Shown here in pieces: positions 1-5,017 of a stretch of DNA of 6,521 bases; the stretch's first letter is position 1, and each line of letters starts with the position of its first letter. The DNA is taken from assembly GCA_016840245.1 (NCBI GenBank), contig JAEOST010000248.1:1-6521 (forward strand), written 5' to 3'. The DNA comes from Candidatus Thorarchaeota archaeon (GTDB lineage Archaea; Asgardarchaeota; Thorarchaeia; Thorarchaeales; Thorarchaeaceae). The translations under genes and the position numbers were made by a program. Under the pieces are notes generated by a model, which was not told the DNA's origin, made no database searches, and saw nothing but the letters and a program-made list of their open reading frames with translations.

Positions 1-594
1 AATGCACCATTTGTAGTAAACAATGCCTATGGTGTGCAATCAGCTCGAGTTATGGGGTCACTTGGAAGTGCTATTGATGCAGGTCGTGTTGATGCAGTGA
101 TTCAGAGTAGTGACAAGAATTTCCTAGCTCCTGTGGGTGCTTCGATACTTGTTTCACCCTCGTCGGATACTATCACACTTGTAGCCGAGGCATATGCTGG
201 AAGAGCATCCGCAGCTCCAATTGTTCAGACTCTAGTAGCACTACTAATGACAGGCCAAAAACGATACGAAGAGCTGCGACATCAACAACTTGAGAACAAA
301 GTCTATCTTGAGTCTAAGATGCAGGAAATTGCTGATTCGATTAATGAGAGAGTTCTTGGTGTGAGTAATCCTGTCGCATGCGCAATCACGATGGATGGAT
401 TTGATGTGAGAAGTGTAGGTGCGAGGTTATACAATCTCAGAGTGACTGGTCCCAGGGCTGTCGAGAAGGGTGGATTTGGTTCATCAATTGATGACTATCC
501 TCATAGCTATTTAGTGATGAACGCTGCTATTGGCGCCCGGAAAATCGACGTTGAACAAGCAACCATCAAACTCTATAAGGAGTTCAACTCTTAG
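1..594 (+). CDS. spcS: O-phosphoseryl-tRNA(Sec):selenium transferase (SepSecS), C-terminal part, 5'-truncated by window edge
   Basis: SepSecS is a PLP enzyme that converts O-phosphoseryl-tRNA(Sec) to selenocysteinyl-tRNA(Sec) using selenophosphate, the last step of Sec synthesis in archaea and eukaryotes. The frame is open from base 1, so the gene enters from the left; the GTG at 34 is internal. 197 residues are visible, against about 440 or more for the family. Family hallmarks in order (visible numbering): VNNAYGVQS at 6-14; the PLP-lysine motif SSDKNF with the Schiff-base Lys at residue 39 (bases 115-117); PVG just after it; the YAGRASAAP phosphate-binding segment at 65-73, with the Arg at 68 matching the human catalytic Arg; and a C-terminal segment DDYPHSYLVMNAAIG typical of the family. 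Nothing looks broken; it ends at TAG. It is followed by a hypothetical gene and tRNA-Sec on the same strand, with the kinase for the preceding step opposite. The identification is strong from motif order and context. Confidence 0.95.
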   Translation, partial: NAPFVVNNAYGVQSARVMGSLGSAIDAGRVDAVIQSSDKNFLAPVGASILVSPSSDTITLVAEAYAGRASAAPIVQTLVALLMTGQKRYEELRHQQLENKVYLESKMQEIADSINERVLGVSNPVACAITMDGFDVRSVGARLYNLRVTGPRAVEKGGFGSSIDDYPHSYLVMNAAIGARKIDVEQATIKLYKEFNS

Positions 595-609
595 TCTTCA
601 GACCTGAAA

Positions 610-614
610 GGAGG
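610..614 (+). promoter_or_regulatory. Shine-Dalgarno site for the 220-residue protein gene
   Basis: GGAGG, within AAAGGAGGG, lies 7 bases before the ATG at 622 and matches the archaeal 16S rRNA 3' end. It lies within the 27-bp gap after the SepSecS stop, so the second gene probably initiates independently on a shared transcript. Confidence 0.8.
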
Positions 615-621
615 GTCCTAC

Positions 622-1284
622 ATGGACGAGGTAGCCGACCAGTCAAAGGTGTCAAGAACAATTACATATGATACACCTGAATCAGCTGTTGTTTTCAGAA
701 TTGCATGGTATGTTGTAGCTTCACAACCTGGAGTTCTACTAACTGAATATAGTGAGGCTGAGAGTACCAGCTTTATGGGAAATGCAAAGTTCTCAGCTGA
801 TATCGATAGTACGAAGATAGCAACAAGCATCTCAGTGGAAGAGGCACAGACATCTGTTGAGATTTCTGTATTTGGTAATGATGAAGCTTCTATGAGTAGT
901 TATGTTGATACATTGACTCAATACTTGGAAACCTCACTACACAAATATCGCCAGCTAGAAGATGACGATACTGGACGATTACGACGTGCACTAGTTGCTA
1001 AGACCTGTTGGGATCGAGTGATTCACTATATACTCGAAAAGGGAAAAGTCACAGATATCTACTTTCAGGTGGCTCATGGCCGTGAGATGATGATTAAGGC
1101 AACAGAGGGCGATGATATCCATCCAGTGACGCTTTCGACAAGTGGGTGGCTATCAACGATTGAAAAATTGCCCCGCGAAGAATCAATGCCTGCTGACCTA
1201 GCAACAAATCTAGCAAAGAAATCCATCGAATGGAAACGAGAAACCCATCTAGTTATAGAGAAGTTTCTAGAGCTCCAACCTTAA
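622..1284 (+). CDS. Conserved-looking hypothetical protein in the Sec locus (220 aa)
   Basis: I do not recognise a family. The gene is credible: ATG start with a strong Shine-Dalgarno site, TAA stop, coding-like composition, and a tight position 27 bp after SepSecS and 33 bp before tRNA-Sec. No signal peptide or membrane segment is visible. Residues 18-108 alternate a helix (about 20-34), beta-like stretches (38-45, 65-71, 76-84) and a helix (89-108), suggesting a small alpha/beta domain. An acidic linker (QLEDDD, 111-116) leads to a second, mostly helical half (about 118-220) with conserved-type Trp at 130, 176 and 204. There is a single Cys (129) and no metal cluster or P-loop. It is not SelD, SelB/EFSec or an L7Ae-type protein by eye. 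Context suggests a role linked to tRNA-Sec or SepSecS, but this is guilt by association only. Confidence 0.85.
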   Translation: MDEVADQSKVSRTITYDTPESAVVFRIAWYVVASQPGVLLTEYSEAESTSFMGNAKFSADIDSTKIATSISVEEAQTSVEISVFGNDEASMSSYVDTLTQYLETSLHKYRQLEDDDTGRLRRALVAKTCWDRVIHYILEKGKVTDIYFQVAHGREMMIKATEGDDIHPVTLSTSGWLSTIEKLPREESMPADLATNLAKKSIEWKRETHLVIEKFLELQP

Positions 1285-1296
1285 GCTTAAAGTTGG
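1275..1296. repeat. 22-bp near-perfect palindrome spanning the stop codon upstream of tRNA-Sec
   Basis: The arms CCAAC and GTTGG flank a TTAAG/CTTAA core, giving 10 of 11 complementary positions with one C/A mismatch at 1280/1291. It spans the last codons and TAA of the hypothetical gene. It also contains TTAAAG (1287-1292), which sits about 27 bp before the tRNA-Sec 5' end, where a TATA box would be expected. It could be a protein-binding site, a 3'-end hairpin or part of the tRNA promoter; chance cannot be excluded in such AT-rich sequence. Confidence 0.4.
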
Positions 1297-1317
1297 TATG
1301 AGATTTACACCAAACAA

Positions 1318-1408
1318 GGCCTCCTCCAGGGCTGGTGGTCCGGCTCCGTGGGCTTCAAACCCATGATCGTGCAAGCGATGAGAGTTCGATTCTCTGAGGA
1401 AGCCGCCA
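1318..1408 (+). tRNA. selC: tRNA-Sec (anticodon TCA), archaeal 9/4 fold, encoded CCA
   Basis: This is the selenocysteine tRNA: seryl-tRNA synthetase charges it, PSTK phosphorylates it and SepSecS completes it to read UGA. The fold is explicit. Acceptor stem 1318-1326 pairs with 1396-1404 (9 positions, 8 pairs, C1321/A1401 mismatched). A CA linker is followed by a 7-bp D-stem 1329-1335/1340-1346 with a TGGT tetraloop. The anticodon stem is 6 bp, 1347-1352/1360-1365, with loop CTTCAAA and anticodon TCA at 1355-1357. The long variable arm is 1366-1370/1375-1379 with a GCAA loop. The T-stem is 4 bp, 1381-1384/1392-1395, with loop TTCGATT. G1405 is the discriminator and CCA (1406-1408) is encoded. 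The 9+4 acceptor/T arrangement, long D-stem with tetraloop and extended variable arm are the known archaeal tRNA-Sec signature. It is flanked by the hypothetical gene and PSTK. Confidence 0.96.
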
Positions 1409-1426
1409 CTCTTGTTATTCAGTCAT

Positions 1427-2188
1427 CTAGGATACTCTACGAGTCAATTTGGCTAATTGTCTGGATAGACGTTCCTCAGTTTCTCTTGCTGTCAATCCGT
1501 CTTCCTTTGCTTCTCTCAGCACACTCTTTCTCAAACGATGGACTTCGGGATCTGATCTATGGAACGGATTCTCCCACAAGAACTTTGACACTACTTGTCT
1601 TGTCACTCTATCCCTGAGGTCTTCTACTGTTTCTCCAGTGTATGGTCTCTCTAAGCTGAGTGGTTTGAGTGCTAGGATGCCCTCAAGTATTTGCCCTGCA
1701 GCCATCCATACATCTTCAGTTGATAGGTCAACTGATAGAAGTGGTTGGTCCCATCTATATTTAGAGCCTGGAATGTCCAATCTTTCATTGATGCTAGTTA
1801 TCACATGTTCAGGAATCACGGGCTTACGCGTCAGATTCCAATCGAGAGCTGTTTCTATGGGCGTCTTCACATGAATCACTGCAAAGACACACCGCTTCAT
1901 TCTCGCAATATCATAGAGCTCATGTCGCATACTCGCATAGTAGTTAGTATCATCATGCACGACATTCTTTCCAATCCCTAGAAGCATGTCTGTCTTGCGT
2001 AATGCCCTCTCTCGAACAACTTTCTCATTATCTGGACGAAAATCAGCATAGTATTCGTCATCACGCCACTTGTCAGTACTGACTAGCTCTATCTCCAACT
2101 CTGGGGCAGCCTGATTCTTGAGTTCCATTGCTAGCGTGGTCTTTCCTGAGGCTGGAAGTCCGCATAGTACTAACAGGAATTGATTCAT
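1427..2188 (-). CDS. pstK: L-seryl-tRNA(Sec) kinase (PSTK)
   Basis: PSTK uses ATP to phosphorylate Ser-tRNA(Sec), making the O-phosphoseryl-tRNA(Sec) substrate of SepSecS. The 253-residue product is close to the length of the Methanocaldococcus jannaschii enzyme. Visible motifs: Walker A GLPASGKTT at 10-18 at the extreme N-terminus; STD at 37-39 with the likely catalytic Asp 39; DDTNYYASMR at 79-88, highly characteristic of archaeal PSTK; an arginine-bearing lid segment around 118-122; and DIPGSKYRWDQP at 138-149, also diagnostic. The remaining C-terminal region (about 175-253) is helical and charged and corresponds to the tRNA(Sec)-binding domain. The ATG at 2188 places Walker A as expected. 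There is no Shine-Dalgarno site, but a TATA box about 28 bp upstream suggests a leaderless mRNA. Its TAG stop lies 18 bp from the convergent tRNA-Sec. Confidence 0.95.
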   Translation of the reverse strand: MNQFLLVLCGLPASGKTTLAMELKNQAAPELEIELVSTDKWRDDEYYADFRPDNEKVVRERALRKTDMLLGIGKNVVHDDTNYYASMRHELYDIARMKRCVFAVIHVKTPIETALDWNLTRKPVIPEHVITSINERLDIPGSKYRWDQPLLSVDLSTEDVWMAAGQILEGILALKPLSLERPYTGETVEDLRDRVTRQVVSKFLWENPFHRSDPEVHRLRKSVLREAKEDGLTARETEERLSRQLAKLTRRVS

Positions 2189-2212
2189 CCGTTGTCAATG
2201 TTCAATTGGAGT

Positions 2213-2220
2213 TCTTATAG
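2213..2220 (-). promoter_or_regulatory. Candidate TATA box for pstK
   Basis: On the minus strand this reads CTATAAGA. Its centre is about 28 bp before the pstK ATG, so transcription would begin within a base or two of the start codon. That fits leaderless translation and the lack of a Shine-Dalgarno sequence. The same TATAAGA core occurs upstream of the aspartoacylase-like gene (6413-6420). No clear purine-rich BRE is visible. Confidence 0.5.
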
Positions 2221-2253
2221 ATGAATCCTCTGCTTAGATAGAATTGGATACAG

Positions 2254-2289
2254 AAAAAGTAGAAGAAGTGGGAGCCACTATGTGCTCCC
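2254..2289 (-). terminator. Candidate terminator after transcription factor B
   Basis: Starting 14 bp after the TFB stop, the minus strand has a 6-bp hairpin GGGAGC/GCTCCC (2270-2275 with 2284-2289, 8-base loop) followed by a pyrimidine-rich stretch containing a TTTTT run (2254-2258). Archaeal termination relies mainly on T-runs, so the tract may matter more than the hairpin. Confidence 0.45.
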
Positions 2290-2303
2290 AAAATAATCGT
2301 ACT

Positions 2304-3248
2304 CTATGGTTTGATTGTAATCTTAAGACTGATTGCGAGGTCTTTGTACCTATTACGCACAGTTACTTCAGTTACATTTGAGGCTTCAGCAATCTCGCGT
2401 TGGGTTCTCCTATCATCTTCAATGATACCAGCGATATAGAGTGCTGCAGCTGCTAGGCCACCAGGGTCCTTACCAGCGGTTATTCCCTTGACTCTTGCTT
2501 CATTGATGATGCTCATAGCTGTCTGAACTGTCTTACCATCAAGATTGAGATCTGCTGATATTCTTGGCATCAGGTCGTTTGCAGATGGAATTGGAACCTT
2601 GATATTGACATTGCGGAGGATAAGCCTCACACACTGACCAAGTTCCTTTCTGTTGACTCTGGCCTCAGTGACAATCTCATCGAGTTGTCTTGGGATCTTG
2701 TGAATCCTGCATGAGAGGTAAATTGATGCAGCAACCATTCCCTCAATGCTCCTTCCTCTGACAAGACGCTTGCCTAGGGCTTTCCTATAGATTAAAGCAG
2801 AGGTCTCCTTGGTCTCTCGTGGAACACCAAGCTGGGAAGTCAGACGGTCCATCTCACTCATTGCAATGCTGAGATTGCGATGTTGTGAACTATGAACGAG
2901 AGTTCGTATCTGCCACTTCCTCATTCTGTATATTGCTGCTCGGCTGCTTGCAGAGATAGTTCTACCATTAGCATCCCTGTCGCTCCAGCCAATTGTTGTA
3001 GCGAGACCCTTGTCTGCCATTGTTAGCGTGAATGGGGATCCGGTTCTAGCTCGAGCATCTCTCTCTTCTGCTGTGAATGCTCTCCACTCTGGACCCGTGT
3101 CTACAATTCGTTCGGTAATTACAACCCCGCAGGATGTACAGATGTTCTCTCCACGGGTAAGATCTTCATAGAATTCATTGCCGCCACATATTGAACAAAC
3201 TACCATGCCGTGATTTTGCTCGTTCATGGCTCGCACTGGTCTTGCCAT
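2304..3248 (-). CDS. tfb: Transcription initiation factor B (TFB, TFIIB homologue)
   Basis: TFB binds TBP-TATA complexes and the BRE and recruits archaeal RNA polymerase. The 314-residue product is full length. A 17-residue N-terminal extension precedes a zinc ribbon with Cys 18, 21, 37 and 40 (CxxC-x15-CxxC). The B-reader/linker follows at about 52-98, including GPEWRAF (52-58), RARTGSP (66-72) and DKGLATTIGW (79-88). Cyclin repeat 1 runs from about 108 to 210, with KWQIR, RNLSIAM, LVRGRSIE and the IPRQLDEI segment. Cyclin repeat 2 runs from about 215 to 310, with the classic GKDPGGLAAAALYIA (259-273) and RRTQREIAEASNVTEVTVRNRYKDL pattern (280-304). All expected parts are present. The ATG is chosen because AGGTGA lies 6 bases upstream. 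It is probably monocistronic, with a hairpin/T-tract behind it. Archaea often have several TFBs; whether this is the general one cannot be told here. Confidence 0.97.
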   Translation of the reverse strand: MARPVRAMNEQNHGMVVCSICGGNEFYEDLTRGENICTSCGVVITERIVDTGPEWRAFTAEERDARARTGSPFTLTMADKGLATTIGWSDRDANGRTISASSRAAIYRMRKWQIRTLVHSSQHRNLSIAMSEMDRLTSQLGVPRETKETSALIYRKALGKRLVRGRSIEGMVAASIYLSCRIHKIPRQLDEIVTEARVNRKELGQCVRLILRNVNIKVPIPSANDLMPRISADLNLDGKTVQTAMSIINEARVKGITAGKDPGGLAAAALYIAGIIEDDRRTQREIAEASNVTEVTVRNRYKDLAISLKITIKP

Positions 3249-3254
3249 TATTGT

Positions 3255-3260
3255 TCACCT
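3255..3260 (-). promoter_or_regulatory. Shine-Dalgarno site of tfb
   Basis: AGGTGA on the minus strand lies 6 bases before the ATG at 3248 and complements the archaeal 16S 3' end. The context TAGGTGAACA is repeated exactly ahead of the 189-residue gene at 4295-4300. Confidence 0.75.
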
Positions 3261-3489
3261 AATTGCCTGCTTCTCGGAGTTTAGCCTCAGGAATAGTCCC
3301 ATAATTTGTAATAGAAGCGCAACCCAAGAACAGGTGCTTTTCTCAGCCGGCATTTATGAGCATATAAGTGATTCCATATGCGAGTATTTGTACGATTGAA
3401 TAAAATAAGAAAAGGGTATACAACAGCTACCCAGAACTTGGACAAAGTTGGACATCTATCAAGAGGGCATTTGAGAGAACTTGTAGGGC
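3261..3489. other. Non-coding stretch between tfb and the candidate ncRNA promoter
   Basis: No convincing gene is seen. Possible tfb promoter elements on the minus strand are CTTATATG (3361-3368), which would give a leader of about 90 bases, and an AT-rich stretch near 3300-3312, which would give a short leader. I cannot decide between them. A plus-strand open frame beginning at 3378 lacks a Shine-Dalgarno site and has no family resemblance. Confidence 0.4.
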
Positions 3490-3497
3490 TTTATATA
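3490..3497 (+). promoter_or_regulatory. Consensus archaeal TATA box TTTATATA
   Basis: This is the best TATA match in the window and lies outside any protein gene. Its centre is about 26 bp before base 3520, where the first hairpin of the downstream structured region starts, which is the spacing expected for a transcription start. The upstream bases (GTAGGGC) are not a typical BRE. The box is nearly symmetric, so minus-strand use is possible. Confidence 0.5.
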
Positions 3498-3517
3498 CCA
3501 GAGGCCAACAACAGGAG

Positions 3518-3705
3518 TATGAGGTTGACCAGACACGATTCTGACCTCACAGAGTCCACCCAGTGCCGTTTCCTGGGAGTACATCACTCTGGTGTCCAAG
3601 TTTGTACAACTTACAATGAACGGTTGATGGATGCCCGGACTTAAGGCAACGCTCTTAGGAGAGATGAAGGAAACGTGCCGGACACCCATCTGTTGGTTGT
3701 GTTGT
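3518..3705 (+). ncRNA. Candidate structured non-coding RNA of unknown class
   Basis: Downstream of a consensus TATA box the sequence folds into several local helices. Hairpin 1: 3520-3525 with 3544-3549 (TGAGGT/ACCTCA) plus CAG/CTG inside (3530-3532/3541-3543). Hairpin 2: 3559-3563 with 3573-3577 (CCCAG/CTGGG). Hairpin 3 is the longest: 3626-3640 with 3675-3690, giving GATGG/CCATC, TG/CA, CCGG/CCGG and AC/GT helices interrupted by two A-C mismatches and one bulged G, enclosing a small CTCT/AGAG hairpin (3652-3655/3660-3663). A T-rich stretch (3691-3705) follows and could terminate transcription. The ends are estimates. I found none of the conserved cores of RNase P RNA, SRP RNA, rRNA or tRNA, nor a paired C/D box set. 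It could instead be decayed coding sequence; the folds were found by eye. Confidence 0.38.
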
Positions 3706-3719
3706 AGCTAGTGTCGCAG

Positions 3720-4289
3720 TTACTCGCCTAGACAGTCCATTCTCTTGATGACTGCCTTTGGTATGATGTGAATGCCTTCATATACAGTCTTGCCGGACTC
3801 CAATACTGTCTTAGCTTGGGCAATCTTGTAAAGATCATCACTCTTTCCAAGCAGATATCCTGCCATGTACTGCAGTGGTATTCCATGCTTATCTGCCTCT
3901 TCCTTACTCATGGCGCAACACTCTACACCTGGACTCTCATATGTAATCTCTATCATCTCATGATCTTCACATGTATCAATACGCTTTAGGTCTCGTGACG
4001 TACCATTCGGACCAATGATCTTCTCTACATGACCTGCATCGTAATGAAAGGCTGCTCCCTTCATACGATGTATAGAATCCACAACATACATCGCCCGTTG
4101 CTCAACTGAATCAACATCATCAGTACCTGCGTCGACGAATCTCATGTCACGGCTCTCACCAACCATGTATCGCACATGGTAGTGCTTGGCATCGACCATC
4201 TTTTCCTTGTTATCGTCATCTCTTACTTTCACTGAGGTTTCAGTCCACATTTCTACTGGTGCGAAAGGATTCGCTGGCATTTCTTCCAT
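3720..4289 (-). CDS. Hypothetical protein, 189 aa, soluble, Cys/His/Met-rich
   Basis: I do not recognise the family. The start is ATG at 4289, because AGGTGA ends 5 bases upstream; a GTG at 4298 lies inside that site and would obscure it. The product has no signal peptide or membrane segment. The N-terminal part (about 1-70) is acidic and looks beta-rich, with a KHYHVRYMVG segment at 35-44. A central region holds AGHVEKIIGPNG (85-96), DTCEDHEM (106-112) and VECCAMSKEEADKHGIP (122-138), which together offer Cys 107, 124 and 125 with nearby His and could bind metal. The C-terminal part (about 140-189) is helical and ends after Cys 186. It lies divergent to a membrane methyltransferase, sharing a 104-bp intergenic region that has a 16-bp palindrome and a bidirectional TATA candidate. 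The downstream neighbour is the candidate ncRNA, transcribed toward it. Real gene, function unknown. Confidence 0.85.
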   Translation of the reverse strand: MEEMPANPFAPVEMWTETSVKVRDDDNKEKMVDAKHYHVRYMVGESRDMRFVDAGTDDVDSVEQRAMYVVDSIHRMKGAAFHYDAGHVEKIIGPNGTSRDLKRIDTCEDHEMIEITYESPGVECCAMSKEEADKHGIPLQYMAGYLLGKSDDLYKIAQAKTVLESGKTVYEGIHIIPKAVIKRMDCLGE

Positions 4290-4294
4290 TATGT

Positions 4295-4300
4295 TCACCT
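4295..4300 (-). promoter_or_regulatory. Shine-Dalgarno site deciding the start of the 189-aa gene
   Basis: AGGTGA on the minus strand sits 5 bases before ATG 4289 and overlaps the alternative GTG at 4298, making the ATG the likely start. The ten bases TAGGTGAACA match those ahead of tfb. Confidence 0.75.
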
Positions 4301-4314
4301 ATACAGAAAAGAAT

Positions 4315-4330
4315 ATTAACTATAGTTAAT
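4315..4330. promoter_or_regulatory. Perfect 16-bp palindrome, candidate operator in a divergent promoter
   Basis: ATTAACTATAGTTAAT is its own reverse complement and lies between the divergent 189-aa and methyltransferase genes. With the TATA candidate at 4344-4351, the minus-strand start would fall near 4321, within the palindrome, where a bound dimer would block initiation. For the plus-strand gene the site is just upstream of TATA/BRE, where either activation or repression is possible. No matching regulator is encoded in the window. Confidence 0.5.
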
Positions 4331-4343
4331 TGTGTTTCTATCG

Positions 4344-4351
4344 ATATAAGG
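4344..4351. promoter_or_regulatory. Candidate bidirectional TATA element
   Basis: The plus strand reads ATATAAGG, giving an expected start near 4374 and a leader of about 20 bases for the methyltransferase. The minus strand reads CCTTATAT, giving a start near 4321 and a leader of about 32 bases containing the Shine-Dalgarno site of the 189-aa gene. Confidence 0.4.
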
Positions 4352-4393
4352 TTTCTGCTACACGAAGTCAATTAGGTTCGTACCCAATGACCT

Positions 4394-5017
4394 ATGAACA
4401 TTCAAGTAAGGACCTTACTGATTGAGGTATCAAAGTTGGAGTATGTGCTAGTCATTCTTGGTGTGACTCTTTTTGGTCTACAACACAGTGGAATCTCTGC
4501 TCTTCGAGTCAAAGATGGCATTATTGAAAAGTGGGGGAAGAAAGCCTATGCGAACATCTTCAATGCAACCTCCATCATCACTATTGGTATTGCTTTTCTT
4601 TCGATGAACTTCTGGGACTGGCTTTACTTTCTGACAACGCCTGAGTTAGTCCAACCCATATTGGTTCTACTGGGAATCGCCCTATTCATTGTGGGTGCTG
4701 CTATAGCAATGGCCGCCTCAAAGGTGATTTCAGTCAGTACTGTCGCGGATATGAGGACGGACCGGGAACCAGAATTGATCACAGATGGAATCTATGCTCG
4801 AGTACGTCACCCACTCTATCTGGCAACAATACTCATCCTCATTGCACTAATGATGCTCTATCCATTTTCAACTGTCATTATCTTCTCAATAGGACTGTGC
4901 ATCTACACATTGATTGGAGCATACTTCGAAGAGAGGAAGATCATACGGTTCTATGGCGAACGGTACTTGGAATACAAGAAGACTGCAGGTTTCATCCTGC
5001 CAAAATTCAGAAAATAG
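4394..5017 (+). CDS. Membrane methyltransferase, isoprenylcysteine carboxyl methyltransferase / NnrU-MddA-like superfamily
   Basis: The 207-residue integral membrane protein has about five hydrophobic segments (roughly 16-36, 54-72, 86-108, 140-157, 159-178). The C-terminal half carries the superfamily's SAM-binding pattern: DGIYARVRHPLYLA (131-144) with Arg138-His-Pro140, then FEERKIIRFYGERYLEYKK (178-196) with the paired Glu 179-180 and Tyr 191/194, and a final FILP. The N-terminal LFGLQHSGISAL (26-37) resembles the 'LQHS' segment of NnrU and methanethiol S-methyltransferase (MddA) proteins. Family members methylate small thiols, lipids or prenyl-cysteine carboxyl groups; the substrate cannot be chosen from sequence. 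The ATG is the first in frame; no good Shine-Dalgarno is visible, though AGG occurs in a short leader. It is divergent to the 189-aa gene and its TAG stop directly abuts the convergent stop of the next gene. Confidence 0.85.
   Translation: MNIQVRTLLIEVSKLEYVLVILGVTLFGLQHSGISALRVKDGIIEKWGKKAYANIFNATSIITIGIAFLSMNFWDWLYFLTTPELVQPILVLLGIALFIVGAAIAMAASKVISVSTVADMRTDREPELITDGIYARVRHPLYLATILILIALMMLYPFSTVIIFSIGLCIYTLIGAYFEERKIIRFYGERYLEYKKTAGFILPKFRK

Noticed and set aside
1348..1617. Plus-strand open frame of 89 codons and neighbouring plus-strand frames up to about 1980
   Set aside because: They overlap tRNA-Sec and run antisense to pstK, whose motifs are unmistakable; no Shine-Dalgarno site and no family resemblance.
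3378..3689. Two overlapping open frames (88 codons plus, 76 codons minus) in the intergenic region
   Set aside because: Neither has a ribosome-binding site, the residue patterns look random, and the minus one spans the strong hairpins; the stretch fits a non-coding region better.
3500..3720. RNase P RNA, SRP RNA or C/D box guide RNA in the structured intergenic region
   Set aside because: No RNase P or SRP conserved core is present. TGATGG- and CTGA-like words occur, but not in a paired C/D/C'/D' arrangement.
4290..4298. GTG at 4298 as start of the hypothetical gene upstream of ATG 4289
   Set aside because: The GTG lies inside the AGGTGA Shine-Dalgarno sequence that serves the ATG 5 bases downstream.
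4387..4425. Short upstream reading frame (ATG at 4387) overlapping the methyltransferase start
   Set aside because: Only 12 codons in another frame without a ribosome-binding site; most simply chance.
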